From assembly GCA_965197565.1 (NCBI GenBank), contig CBDANK010000003.1, positions 1,094,143-1,158,142 of the forward strand: a stretch of 64,000 nt of DNA. The letters are read 5' to 3'. Origin of the DNA: G963667675 sp965197565 (GTDB taxonomy: Bacteria; Chloroflexota; Dehalococcoidia; Lucifugimonadales; UBA3495). This document shows, one piece after another, positions 28,714 through 37,679 of the stretch. Position numbers and translations under genes: made by a program. The notes beneath the pieces are model-generated. The model ran no database searches. It was not told the origin of the DNA and saw only the letters and a program-made list of their open reading frames with translations. Numbering within the stretch: position 1 is the first letter of the stretch; every line of letters starts with the position of its first letter.

Positions 28714-28782
28714 CAGGCGCTTCGGGAAGTCGTCGGGGAACTCGTAAGTCTCACTGTCGTATTGAATGCGCTGTCGAGGCAT
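28714..28782 (-). pseudogene. N-terminal stub of HTH regulator
   Basis: From ATG 28782 the frame encodes a short leader and then YEFPDDFPKRLAR, matching the start of the intact HTH gene at 38843 (VFPDDFPQRLERF). The homology stops at the boundary of repeat copy A, so the rest of the gene was lost there. The ATG lies inside the end of the small membrane gene (32 bp overlap), suggesting the ancestral order was membrane protein followed by HTH regulator. Confidence 0.55.
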
Positions 28783-28996
28783 TAACCGGTCCTTCCGCAG
28801 GACGGCCGCAATCCGCCTCCATGTACCTGTACAGAAAAATGCCGAGCACCACCCCCAGTCCAGCGCCGATAATGGCCCCATGCCACAACTCGGCGCCGAC
28901 CGCCCATGCCCATATGGTGGTGGCAAGGGCTGTCAATCCGGCACATACTGCAAGCCGTTGGAGGGTATATTTCCGATTGATCCTCATGTTAACCAT
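28751..28996 (-). CDS. Small two-helix membrane protein
   Basis: 81 residues from ATG 28996 (or 28987). Two hydrophobic segments, about residues 15-35 (LAVCAGLTALATTIWAWAV) and 40-57 (GAIIGAGLGVVLGIFLYR), separated by a short turn, with a basic N-terminus (INRKYTLQR). Predicted inner-membrane hairpin protein; function unknown. No strong ribosome site. It overlaps the stub of the HTH regulator, which suggests co-expression in the ancestral locus. Not recognised as a named family. Confidence 0.5.
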   Translation of the reverse strand: MVNMRINRKYTLQRLAVCAGLTALATTIWAWAVGAELWHGAIIGAGLGVVLGIFLYRYMEADCGRPAEGPVNASTAHSIRQ

Positions 28997-29340
28997 CTGG
29001 TATTGCCTGTCTGGCGCCAACCGATCTGTGCGGCGCAAAGCTCCGGCCCGATGCGAATATATGGAACCGCTCGCCGAGTCCCACGGCAGCGGCGCCGGTC
29101 TGAGGACCCTGGCGGAGCTGCGCTCGCCCCGGCGGAGCCGGGCATCCCATTCCCCGTTTCGCGCCGGATGCTCCAGTCGGTGAACAGATGGCCCAGACCC
29201 AGGTCGTCGGCCAGGGCCAGCAGCGCCATCTGATGCTGGAAATGGGGCCGCACCCCTTCCTTCCACCACCGCTTCACGGTGTGGGGTGCGTTTCCGGCGC
29301 GGACGAGGGTCGGGACGGTGGTCAGCGCCAGGGAGCGTGG
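28984..29340 (-). pseudogene. C-terminal part of a second HTH regulator
   Basis: The frame reads RAGNAPHTVKRWWKEGVRPH and ALLALADDLGLGHLFTDW, aligning by eye with the recognition helix and following helix of the HTH gene at 38454-38843 (IRRWRYKGVRPN, LLDLADDLGLSHLFTEW). The expected N-terminal FPDDFPxRL segment is not found upstream in any frame. It therefore appears as a 5'-truncated paralogue lying just upstream of the small membrane gene. Confidence 0.5.
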
Positions 29341-29860
29341 ACCTACTGGTGAGAGTCATCGTTGCTCCCCCTTGTGCGGGGGTATGGGACGCCGCCGGTT
29401 CCATTCTGCGAGCGAGGGCGCGTGGCGCACTTGCAACGGTAGTGGGTGGCGCTCCGTCGATATCGCCGGGAGAGTCGGGAGAACTGGATGAGGAACTGTT
29501 CCTGCGCCGAGGAGGGGCGACCGAGCAACCATAGAGCGCGCCGTAGAACCCGCAGTCCGAGAATCGCACAGGACTTGATCGACCTGACTATCGACATTGC
29601 ATCTCTCTCCAGCGCGGGTTGAAGAGAATGCACAGAGGTATTGCGAGGCTCTTGGTCTGCGACTGCTGGAAGACGTGCGCTCTTCCAACCTGTCGACGAA
29701 GTCTATTGGCAAGCGTCTTGCCTGCTCTCCAGCGGCGTTTGGGGCGCCGTCCGGGCGTGGGGCGGCGCAGCGGTGTAGAGCGCGGTTGAAAAGAAATGGA
29801 GCGACCCGGCAATGGGCGGGTGACGAAAATCGGGGGGGGAGGGGGGGGGTGAACGCCTGT
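29341..29860. other. Gene-poor stretch with a poly-G tract
   Basis: Several open frames cross this stretch but none has a ribosome site, recognisable domain or sensible composition; their residue make-up (Arg, Ser, Pro rich) is that of out-of-frame GC-rich DNA. The notable feature is a G8-A-G9 tract at 29831-29849 immediately next to leader repeat copy B, at the position where copies A and C have a gene start. Either a decayed gene or a spacer. Confidence 0.4.
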
Positions 29861-30325
29861 GCTAGGCCGCTGTGGACTGCGGACCCCGGCGCGACGTGTA
29901 GAGCGACGCTGGAGCGCGTCGTTCCGCCCGCCGTCTCAGGTGCATGGATCGGTCTGTCAAGCGCCATTCGAATACCTCCCTCGCGCGTTCGGGATTAGCG
30001 GAACCTACGACCTCCTCCGCTCTCCGCACGTATAGCGGTGGCCTGCGATTCCGCTTACCTGGTGGTTCCTATTTCGCATTTGCCCATGAAAACGGTAGCG
30101 GCCCTCCAAGGCTTTGGTAAGTGCCTAATCACACTTCTTGGTGAGGTAATTTGGACAGCGCTTTGTTGGCTTTTAGAGAGTGTGGTTCTGCAACTTTTCG
30201 CTGTTGCTGGCATAAACTAGGTGGCTAGAGTAGTAGCCATCTACACGCTGGCGTGACCACGACTCGCTCCACGGTCTCACGCGCATACCGGAGAGGAGAT
30301 GTCTCAGGCGCCTCGCCGAAGCAGG
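29861..30325 (-). repeat. Leader-like repeat, copy B
   Basis: Longest copy together with copy C. Hairpin 1 is weakened (GGCCG / CGGACC, 29865-29885); hairpin 2 is CGACGC-TGGAGC-GCGTCG (29904-29921), a stem whose sequence differs from copies A and C on both sides so that pairing is kept. Shares GGGATTAGCGGAACCTACGA, TTTGGTAAGTGCCTAATCAC and ACCGGAGAGGAGATGTCTCA with copy C. No intact gene follows on the - strand, unlike the other two copies. Confidence 0.75.
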
Positions 30326-30456
30326 GGGACCAACACGGGTATTGCACTCCTGCGGCTGGGCCGATACGCCGAGGCCGTCGAAGGCTTGACCGCTCCCGGA
30401 CCCTGTCGCCGGGGCAGAGCAACGCAATGGCCAGACGCGAGGAAGCGATGAAACGT

Positions 30457-30822
30457 CTACGCGAGAAAGACCGGTAGAGCCGCTTGGTGCCCAAGGGTAA
30501 GCCGCCAGCCGCAGGAACGGAGACAACCGGTCAACAACAGCTCCCTGGGCCGCCGTCCACCAGTTGCTGAATTGTCTGGTGGGTAGGGTAGGTAGACTTC
30601 GAGATTACGGAGTTGCGGGTAGACGGGTGTGGGTGTCGCTGTAGGAACAGGTGAGGGCGTTGCGGTGGGAACCGGAGTCTGAGCGGGTGTCATGGTGGGA
30701 GTGGGGGTTGCCGTTGGCCCTGACGTGGACGAGGGACTGTCCCTGCAGGCGCTCAGGACGACCGAGACGGTCCGAACTGTCACGAATGCGAGCCAGCGTA
30801 TCCTATCTTCGTATCCGCTCAT
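30457..30822 (-). pseudogene. Lipoprotein fragment with Pro/Thr linker
   Basis: A 121-residue frame starting with a hydrophobic N-terminus ending in a lipobox-like VVLSAC, then a low-complexity linker of repeated PTATPTP units, then a short tail. In the other lipoproteins of this window a similar linker leads to a folded domain; here the frame ends after about 50 further residues without one. Interpreted as a truncated lipoprotein, or a very short one. No ribosome site was clear. Confidence 0.4.
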
Positions 30823-31115
30823 TTCGGTTGTTTACGCCTCTTTCGTGTTGGGCTTGCCGGAGGCGGAACCGGCTACGGCGTGTTTGAGCATCTCTCGGGT
30901 TTTTCTACCCCCTCTAGCGTTCAATTATCGCTGACGGCCTACAGTGTCACCGGCCTGGACGGGCGTTGACAGGTGGGTCAGGTTAGGTGGGTGTAGAGCG
31001 CCGACGAACGTGGCGGGGTTTCCACTGTCAACGTCCGTGCATCCGCCACTGTTGCAGGCCACGACCCAGTAGTGGTTATGGTCATCATCAGGGCTAGCGT
31101 GGGTGTAGGTGGTCC

Positions 31116-32879
31116 CTACGACGTCGGCGGCAGCTCCTCACAGACGACCAGTCTGTCGCCAATGGACTTGCAAATGGGGCCAGCGGAATCGGTGTAGTAG
31201 ATCTTGTAGTTGTCCGCATCGGGCGCCGCGCTCCAACTGACGACTATGGCGGTCCCGTCGCGGCGGTATTCGACATTGGCGGGCGGCGCTGACGGTCTGG
31301 TGTCGACGAATGTGGCGGGGTTGTCGCTGTCAATGTCCGTGCATCCGTTTCTGTTGCAGGCTACGACCCAGTAGTGGTTGTAGTCTTCATCAGGGCTGGT
31401 GTGGGTGTAGGTGGTCCCTGCAACATTTGTGGCCAGTTCCTCACAGACAACCAGTGTGTCGCCAATGGACTTGCAAAAGGGGCCGGCGGAATCGGTGTAG
31501 TAGATCTTGTAGTAGTCCGCATCGGGTGTTGCGCTCCAACTGACGACTATAACGGACCCGTCGCGGCGGTACTCGACATTGTCAGGAGCTGACGGCCTGG
31601 TTTCGACAAAGGTGGCGGGGTCTTCGATGTCAATGTCCGTGCAGCCGTTTCTGTTGCAGGCTACTACCCAGTAGTTTTTCTCGTCATCATCAGGGCTGGT
31701 ATGGGTGTAGGTGGTCCCTACGACGTCGGTAGCCAGCTCCTCGCAGGAACGGATGTTGCTCATCAAGGCACTCAAGGCGCTGAAGCTACCCAAGGTGTCC
31801 AAGGTGCTCGAGGGGAGACTGCATGAAGCGCTATCGTCGTAGTAGACGTTGTAGTAGTCCGCGTCCGGAACTGCGCTCCAACTGACGACTATGGCGGAGC
31901 CGTCGCGGCGGTACTCGACATTGTCGGGCAATGCTGACGGCCCGGCGTAGGCAGGCGCCACGGGGTTTTCGCTGTCAATGTCCGAGCATCCGATTCTGCT
32001 GCAGGCCAAGACCCAATAGTAGTTGTCGTACTCATCAGGGCTGGTATGGATGTAAGTAGTCTCTAGAACTTTGCCGGCCAACCTTTCGCAGTCAAACACT
32101 CTGCTGACATGCAACTCGCATGAGGGACTAGGGTAATCACTGTAGTAGATGCGGTAATAGTCCGCGCCGGGCGCCGCGTTCCAACTGACGACTATGCCGG
32201 TCCCGTCGCGGTGGGACTCGACGCGGTCAGGAGATTGAGGCAGTACAGGTGGTGGCGGTGTATGCGGGGTAGCAGACTTTACTCCCTTGGGGAGTACCCT
32301 ATAGTCAAAGTAAATGGACTTGTGGAAGTATTGAGCGTAGGTATTATCGAATGCCAGAGCGTATTTGCCGGAAGACCCGGCTGTGATCGAGTCACCGGAT
32401 GAGTGCGCCCTAATTGACCTCACCACATCCCCCGACGGATCGGTGACAAGAAACCCGATGTCCAGAGTAGTCGAAGCGTTTATAGGATTCTTAAAACCGG
32501 CATTGGTGACCTCGAATTGATACTCCAGGGTCTCTTCCTTGTTCATGCTGATGTCTATTGGGTGGTAACCGCCGGTCTCAACCGTTAAATCCGATCTGGT
32601 CCAGGGGACGTGGAGGACAGGCGTGTCCGTTAGTGTGGCGTTGGGTCCCGGAGTTTGCCTGAGCAAATCCTCCCCTGTGCGCACCGTGCTGTCGGTGCAA
32701 GAGGTCATGGCAACGACGGCAATGAGCAGTGCCCCCGCGAAGACACTGAGAAACCCTGGCCTCTTCACCCCCCCAAAAGGCGAACGCGCGAGTAAGTGCG
32801 CCAGACGGGCTCCAACCAGACTGTGCAAGCGCAGCTTCACCATGGACTTGGTGATTGCCCATGGGCCCATCAGACCCAT
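31116..32879 (-). CDS. Lipoprotein with FnIII-like repeats, frameshifted near the C-terminus
   Basis: 587 residues. After a basic N-terminal stretch the signal ends in a lipobox (AVVAMTSC), so the protein is probably lipid-anchored. A GOLD-like beta domain (about 85-200) is followed by four or more repeats of about 95 residues of the form NVEYRRDGSAIVVSWSAxPDADYY...YWVVACNRNGCTDID, an FnIII-like fold with paired Cys. The frame stops at 31116 inside the last repeat, while another frame continues the repeat (GTTYTHASPDDDHNHYWVV) to a TAA at 30925; one base appears to be missing near 31130. The start is uncertain (ATGs at 32879, 32870, 32843). Confidence 0.7.
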   Translation of the reverse strand: MGLMGPWAITKSMVKLRLHSLVGARLAHLLARSPFGGVKRPGFLSVFAGALLIAVVAMTSCTDSTVRTGEDLLRQTPGPNATLTDTPVLHVPWTRSDLTVETGGYHPIDISMNKEETLEYQFEVTNAGFKNPINASTTLDIGFLVTDPSGDVVRSIRAHSSGDSITAGSSGKYALAFDNTYAQYFHKSIYFDYRVLPKGVKSATPHTPPPPVLPQSPDRVESHRDGTGIVVSWNAAPGADYYRIYYSDYPSPSCELHVSRVFDCERLAGKVLETTYIHTSPDEYDNYYWVLACSRIGCSDIDSENPVAPAYAGPSALPDNVEYRRDGSAIVVSWSAVPDADYYNVYYDDSASCSLPSSTLDTLGSFSALSALMSNIRSCEELATDVVGTTYTHTSPDDDEKNYWVVACNRNGCTDIDIEDPATFVETRPSAPDNVEYRRDGSVIVVSWSATPDADYYKIYYTDSAGPFCKSIGDTLVVCEELATNVAGTTYTHTSPDEDYNHYWVVACNRNGCTDIDSDNPATFVDTRPSAPPANVEYRRDGTAIVVSWSAAPDADNYKIYYTDSAGPICKSIGDRLVVCEELPPTS

Positions 32880-33022
32880 TGCGCCCTTTGGCGCTTCCGC
32901 CTTTTCAGTTTGCGTTTAGGCATGTTGGCCTCCGGCCTTCTTTTCGCTGTCAGCATGATCTGCTCCCTTTCCGGGAAGTGAAGCCCGCCTACGCCTTGGC
33001 GGTTACACCGTCTCCGCTGAGG

Positions 33023-34423
33023 TCACGGTGCGCCGGGCGGCGAGGCTTGGCCGTTTAAGTCAGAACCCCAGCACACGGCGGCGCCATCGGTCCTCACTCC
33101 GCAGGTGTGGTACTGCCCAGCGCTAACGGCGATGAATTCGTCGTCGGGTGGTGTGGATTGTCCCTGATAATCGCTGCCCCAGCATTGGACCGTACCGTCA
33201 GCCCTCACACCGCAAGTGTGGCCTCCACCAACGCTGACGGAGGTGAACTCACCATCTGGGGGCTCCGGGTCATCTATGACGCCTCCCCAACAGGCGATGG
33301 AGCCGTCGGTCCTCACTCCGCAGCTGCGCCCACTCCATACGCTAACGGAGGCGAATGGGCCCTCGGTGGGTGTGGGCAGTTCGCCGAAAGCGAAGCTTCC
33401 CCAGCAGACCACGGTCCCATCGGTTGTCACGCCGCAGGTATGTTTTCCCTCCGCGCTAACGGAAACGAACTCGCCGTCGGGCGGCGTGGACTGTCCATGC
33501 TCATCGTCGCCCCAGCAGGTGACAGAGCCGTCGGTCCTCACGCCGCACGCATATCTCCGCCCTGCACTTACGGAGGTGAACTCGCCATCTGGAGGCTCCG
33601 GGTAATCATCTCCGCCTCCCCAACACACAACGGCTCCGTCGGTTCTCACACCGCAGGTATGTGTCCATCCGGTGTCGACGGAGACGAACACGCCGTCAGG
33701 TGGTGTGGATTGGTCGAAATGGTTGAGACCCCAGCAGCCGACGGCGCCGTCGACCCCCAAACCGCAGGTGTGATCATTCCCTGCGCTGATGGACGCGAAT
33801 TCTGTTATCACCTTTCCCCCGGCCGTGCCACCGGGTGACACCCCCAGCGCCTTCATTTCCTCTGGCGTCAAGCTCATACTGAGAATGTCCGCATCGATGC
33901 AGCCGGCCTCGATCATGCGAGCGATAAGGTCCGGGTCCATACTTTTGATGGCTTCGGTGATATCCGGCTGGTGCTGAAGACCTACAGGAAACAGTACGCT
34001 GATGATGTACGCATCCTCAGACACGCCCTCTCCGGGTCCAGGAGCATCGTCCAACGCCTCCTTGACGGCTCTCTGGTAAACCAGCACAGCGGCGTGCCAG
34101 TCGGCGACTTCTTCCGGCGGATTCACTGCGTCCAGTTGCTCCGTGAACTCTTCCATAGCTGCCGAGAATTTCTCGAGGGTGTAGTCGGCTTGGGTTGGCC
34201 CGGACGTAGCTCCAGCACAGATCGCCAGGTAATCGTCGAGAGACGTTGGGGAAGTGTCTTGCACCCGGTTAGCCGGTGTCGACGCTGGGGTGCTCCTTGG
34301 GGACGTATCCTCGGTCGTCCCAACCGCCGATGGCGTCGAGCTATCCCCACAGGCGACAAAGGTCAACAGAATGACCGGTAGCGCCACCAGGGTTAAGACA
34401 CTGTGTACTCCGGACTTGCTCAT
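33023..34423 (-). CDS. RCC1-repeat lipoprotein
   Basis: 466 residues. Signal peptide with lipobox LLTFVAC, then a Ser/Thr/Pro linker, an alpha-helical domain (about 60-205, YLAICAGATSGPTQADYTLE) and seven RCC1-like blades of about 37 residues with the core FxSVSAGxxHTCGVRTDGxVxCWG. The repeats would form a beta-propeller at the cell surface, likely for protein or carbohydrate binding. Leader repeat copy C lies 66 bp upstream of the ATG. Gene is intact. Confidence 0.85.
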   Translation of the reverse strand: MSKSGVHSVLTLVALPVILLTFVACGDSSTPSAVGTTEDTSPRSTPASTPANRVQDTSPTSLDDYLAICAGATSGPTQADYTLEKFSAAMEEFTEQLDAVNPPEEVADWHAAVLVYQRAVKEALDDAPGPGEGVSEDAYIISVLFPVGLQHQPDITEAIKSMDPDLIARMIEAGCIDADILSMSLTPEEMKALGVSPGGTAGGKVITEFASISAGNDHTCGLGVDGAVGCWGLNHFDQSTPPDGVFVSVDTGWTHTCGVRTDGAVVCWGGGDDYPEPPDGEFTSVSAGRRYACGVRTDGSVTCWGDDEHGQSTPPDGEFVSVSAEGKHTCGVTTDGTVVCWGSFAFGELPTPTEGPFASVSVWSGRSCGVRTDGSIACWGGVIDDPEPPDGEFTSVSVGGGHTCGVRADGTVQCWGSDYQGQSTPPDDEFIAVSAGQYHTCGVRTDGAAVCWGSDLNGQASPPGAP

Positions 34424-34487
34424 GACGGTATGTCCTCCTGCCTTGGATTTTCAGCGGAATTCGATTAGTTGAACGAGCGTCTTTGCT

Positions 34488-34927
34488 AGGCCGCCGCGCA
34501 GGACGGCCCCCGGCACAGCGACGGCAGGGGCCGTCGTCTCAGGTGCATGGACCGGTCTGTCGAGCGCCATGTGAATGCCTCCCTCGCACGTTCGGGATTA
34601 GCGGAGCCTACGACCTCCTCCGCTGTCCGCACGTAGCGTGGCAGCCTGTGTTTCCACTTATCCTGTCATTCTTCTTACGCATATTCCCATGAAAACGGTA
34701 GCGGCTCTTCAAGGCTTTGGTAAGTGCCTAATCACACTTCTTGGTGAGGTAATTTGGACAGCACTTTGTTAGCTCTGAGAGGGTGTGTTTCTGCAACTTT
34801 TCGCTCTTGCTGGCATAGACACAAGTGGCTAGATTAGTAGTCATCTACACACCGCCGTGACCGCCGCAGGCTCTGCGTGCTCACGCGCATACCGGAGAGG
34901 AGATGTCTCAGGCGCCTCGCCAGAGCC
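34488..34927 (-). repeat. Leader-like repeat, copy C
   Basis: Upstream of the RCC1 lipoprotein gene. Hairpin 1 GGCCG / CGGCC at 34489-34508; hairpin 2 CGACGGC-AGGG-GCCGTCG at 34519-34536, same stem as copy A with a different loop. Shares GGGATTAGCGGAGCCTACGA, TTGGTAAGTGCCTAATCACA, TTCTTGGTGAGGTAATTTGG and ACCGGAGAGGAGATGTCTCA with copy B. The distance from hairpin 1 to the start codon is close to that in copy A. Confidence 0.78.
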
Positions 34928-35228
34928 AGGGCCTTCATCCAATCAGGGCAGTCGCCGGACGCTGGCGGGCTGAGATACGTCGCTCCCATGCTGGTCCGGG
35001 CTCACTGGTCCGTGATCGCCTGCTGTCTTACGCAGCTGGCGTACCGGCCTTCGGGTTGGCTGGCGCGCTGTGTGGTGTATGCGCTGCTGTTCCTGCCGCA
35101 AAGGTCGGGGGAAGGCCGGTACGAGGTTGCTTCGACAGGTCTGTCGGCGGTCCGGTGTCATCCAATCGGGATACGGCGTCGCTTCACACCAGGGTTGGTT
35201 TGGGTACTGGAATAGGGGCCTGTATCTG
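34928..35228. other. Intergenic region before the sensor kinase
   Basis: Between leader repeat C and the histidine kinase start I see no gene. The kinase frame is open back to 35070 but that upstream part is Cys/Arg-rich and lacks hydrophobic segments, so it is treated as non-coding. The promoter of the two-component operon should lie here; no clear sigma-70 boxes were seen. Confidence 0.4.
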
Positions 35229-36455
35229 ATGAAGGCAGCGGTCGGCGCAGTACAGACGCGGCTTCTTCAGATGCTCTGGCTCGACCCGGACGAGGTATCG
35301 TACGCCGCCAATATTGCGGTGTGGATTCGCTGGCTCCTCTGGGTCGGCGCCATCACCACCCTTGCCCACGAACCTAGGTTCACGCATCCCCAATCCATGC
35401 CCCAATCCATTCCGTTCCTGATCCTACACGTGTCGGTGGCCACCCTCAACGGCTATGTGCACTACCGTCTGCTCACCAAGCGTCGGGTGACGTGGCGTCA
35501 CCTGATTGTCCTCAACGCCTTGGACCTGGCTCTGATCACGGCTACCGTCGTCGATCTGGGGTACGACTCTTTGTGGTTCGTCGGCTACTATCCCGCCCTT
35601 GCCATTTTTGCCGCCGTCTTCACCGCCCCTCTGCTGTACCTCACCTGGACCACGATCACCGCCTCCATATATGTCGGCGTGATCCTGACCGTCGGTTCGG
35701 GTCTCACCCTCGATGGGATCGATGAGAAGGGCCTGTACATCAGAGTACTCGCGATGTTTGGGGTTGTCCTCGTGATTAACTTCATCACCCGCTTTCAACA
35801 GCGCAGGGCGAGGGAGGCGATCGAAAGGGAAGGGGCGCTGCAACGGGAGCGGATCGAGCTCTCCCAGGCCATTCACGATACGGCCGCCCAGACCGCCTTC
35901 ATGATCGGCTTGGGGATAGACGCGGCCAAACAGGTTGTCGGAGACGCGAACGAGGAGCTCACCGCCCGGCTGGAAGCGACCTCACGGCTTTCCAAGACCG
36001 CCGTCTGGCAGCTGAGACACCCGATAGACATGGGCCGCATATTCGAGGGCGGCGAGTTGGGCTGGACCCTGGACTCGCACGTCACGACGTTCAGCACCAT
36101 AACGGCGGTGTCGGCGGAGCTGACTCAGAACGGGGTGGAGCCGCCGCTTTCAGTGGGGGTCAGGAGTCTCCTGTTCTCCATAGCCCACAACGCCCTCGCC
36201 AACGCCTTTCGCCATGCCGGGGCGAGCCGGGTGCTGGTCGAGCTCGACTTCGGACGGGACGAGCTCAGGCTGTCGGTGTCGGACGACGGGGTGGGGCTTC
36301 CCGACGACTACGAGGAGCGGGGCCACGGCTTCCAAAACATGGGGGCGTACGCCGTGCGTCTGGGCGGACGCCTTATCGTCGAGCCCAGGGGACCGGTCGG
36401 GGGCGCCAGCGTGACCTGCGTGATGCCGTTGGTTCGCGGCGGAAAGGAGGGATAG
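35229..36455 (+). CDS. NarL-type sensor histidine kinase
   Basis: 408 residues from ATG 35229. The N-terminal half has about six hydrophobic segments (LLWVGAITTLA, PFLILHVSVATLNGY, LIVLNALDLALITATVV, YYPALAIFAAVFTAPLLYL, GVVLVINFITRF). The HisKA_3 box is LSQAIHDTAAQTAF with His216, and the HATPase domain has NALANAFRHAGA (N box) and SDDGVGLPDD (G1). It has no extracytoplasmic sensor domain, so it likely senses a membrane signal. The next gene, a LuxR/NarL response regulator, begins 1 bp after its stop. The N-terminus is inferred from the hydrophobic profile. Confidence 0.88.
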   Translation: MKAAVGAVQTRLLQMLWLDPDEVSYAANIAVWIRWLLWVGAITTLAHEPRFTHPQSMPQSIPFLILHVSVATLNGYVHYRLLTKRRVTWRHLIVLNALDLALITATVVDLGYDSLWFVGYYPALAIFAAVFTAPLLYLTWTTITASIYVGVILTVGSGLTLDGIDEKGLYIRVLAMFGVVLVINFITRFQQRRAREAIEREGALQRERIELSQAIHDTAAQTAFMIGLGIDAAKQVVGDANEELTARLEATSRLSKTAVWQLRHPIDMGRIFEGGELGWTLDSHVTTFSTITAVSAELTQNGVEPPLSVGVRSLLFSIAHNALANAFRHAGASRVLVELDFGRDELRLSVSDDGVGLPDDYEERGHGFQNMGAYAVRLGGRLIVEPRGPVGGASVTCVMPLVRGGKEG

Positions 36456-36456
36456 A

Positions 36457-37107
36457 TTGCCAGCAGAGTCTCGTCGCATAAGGGTGCTGCTCGCCGACGA
36501 CCATGCGGTCACGCGGGAAGGTCTTCAGGTGATTCTGGAGCGGTCCGAGGAGTTCGAGGTGGTGGGCCAGGCCAGGGACGGAGTGGAGGCGGTGAAGGCG
36601 GCCTCCGAGCTGTCGCCCGACCTGATCGTCATGGATGTCATGATGCCCAAGATGGACGGTGTGGAGGCGTGCCGGGAGATCATGGAGTCTCTGCCCGAGA
36701 CAAAGGTGCTCATGCTGACCGCCTCGACGGAGGCGAACGCCGTGATAGAGGCGGTGGCCGCCGGCGCGGCCGGCTATCTTCAGAAGGTGGCCGGAATGGA
36801 CCAGGTCCTGGGCATGATGAGGAGCGCGGCTGCGGGCGAGGGGCGTCTGCCGACCGAGGTGGTGAGGCGGGTCTTCGACAGGTTACGGAGCGGGGCGAGA
36901 TCGAAGGACGTCAACCTGACCCAGAGGGAGAAGGATATACTCGTGTCGTTCTGCCGGGGCATGTCATACGTTGCGATTGCGGAGGCAAGGGAAGTCAAGG
37001 TGGCCACCATCCGAAACGCCATCTACACCATTCAGGTGAAGCTGGGTGTTGCGTCGAAGCAGGAGGTCGTGATCTGGGCTGCGCGGAACGGGCTGCTGGA
37101 TGACTGA
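36457..37107 (+). CDS. NarL/FixJ-family response regulator
   Basis: 216 residues, TTG start at 36457 supported by GGAAAGGAGGG 8 bp upstream. Receiver domain residues 8-125 with acidic pocket LADDH and phosphoacceptor Asp60 in LIVMDVMMPKMDG; C-terminal LuxR-type HTH (LTQREKDILVSFCRGMSYVAIA, VATIRNAIYTIQVKLG). Coupled to the preceding sensor kinase, so it is its cognate partner. Regulon unknown; the neighbouring lipoproteins with leader repeats are possible targets but there is no direct evidence. Confidence 0.92.
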   Translation: MPAESRRIRVLLADDHAVTREGLQVILERSEEFEVVGQARDGVEAVKAASELSPDLIVMDVMMPKMDGVEACREIMESLPETKVLMLTASTEANAVIEAVAAGAAGYLQKVAGMDQVLGMMRSAAAGEGRLPTEVVRRVFDRLRSGARSKDVNLTQREKDILVSFCRGMSYVAIAEAREVKVATIRNAIYTIQVKLGVASKQEVVIWAARNGLLDD

Positions 37108-37116
37108 CCGTGTGGC

Positions 37117-37362
37117 GTGACCGAGGATCCCAACTCGAGAGACATCGTGCTCGAACGGGACCCGGGCAAGTGCCCCCATCTCACGAAATGCGTCGCCCGG
37201 AACCGAGGCCAACCTGTGTGTTCGGCTAAGGTGACCTACGGGTTCACCTCCCGCAACCATTGCGTTCCTCCGCGCTGTGACGCGATCCTACTAGGGCTCG
37301 ATACTACTATGGCTAAGGATGCGACTAGGCTTATAGGCTGCCCAGCCACAGTTCGAAGATAG
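37117..37362 (+). CDS. Possible small Cys-containing protein
   Basis: An 81-codon frame beginning with GTG 9 bp after the response regulator stop. It contains five Cys in the first 55 residues (GKCPHLTKCVARNRGQPVC and later CVPPRC), which could bind a metal, but the ribosome site is weak and the last third looks non-coding. Reported as a possibility only because of its position directly after the two-component pair. Confidence 0.25.
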   Translation: MTEDPNSRDIVLERDPGKCPHLTKCVARNRGQPVCSAKVTYGFTSRNHCVPPRCDAILLGLDTTMAKDATRLIGCPATVRR

Positions 37363-37464
37363 TTCTGTCTATCGTCAAAAAAGGCCCCCCTAAGCAGACT
37401 CGAACCGGTGATTTAGGCCGAGGTGGCACAACCATTTGTCCATCCGGACCTTACCTGATTTTAT

Positions 37465-37540
37465 CCAAATCGACCGCCCACGAGTACCTCAGGTTTCCGT
37501 GTCTATTGTGTCCGGCGAATGAGGTTCTTGGTTTTGTATA
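37465..37540. repeat. Dispersed 75-85 bp repeat, copy 1
   Basis: Reads CCAAATCGACCGCCCACGAG, then TACCTCAGGTTTCCGTGTCT and ends GAGGTTCTTGGTTTTG. Near-identical sequence occurs at 47164-47250 and, more diverged, 53429-53510. Each copy is in gene-free DNA next to mobile sequences. Flanked by 37363-37679, in which no gene was found. Confidence 0.75.
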
Positions 37541-37679
37541 GTGGGTGAACCCTATCCAACAGCAGCCTTTCGTAGCCGAGGTACTCTCAGACCAGCGTTC
37601 TAAAGTTTGTACAGCATTTGTACCCTATAAGTGGGTCCATGTGTGCCCCCTATGTGGGGGGGCGTGAATGGGTGCCCTG

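Noticed and set aside
29356..29967. 203-codon - strand ORF
   Set aside because: Crosses leader repeat B and the poly-G tract; no start signal and composition of non-coding GC-rich DNA.
37385..37430. Possible tRNA on the - strand (GGTTCGAGTCTGCTTAGG)
   Set aside because: The T-arm-like sequence has no pairing acceptor or anticodon arm upstream; no cloverleaf can be drawn.
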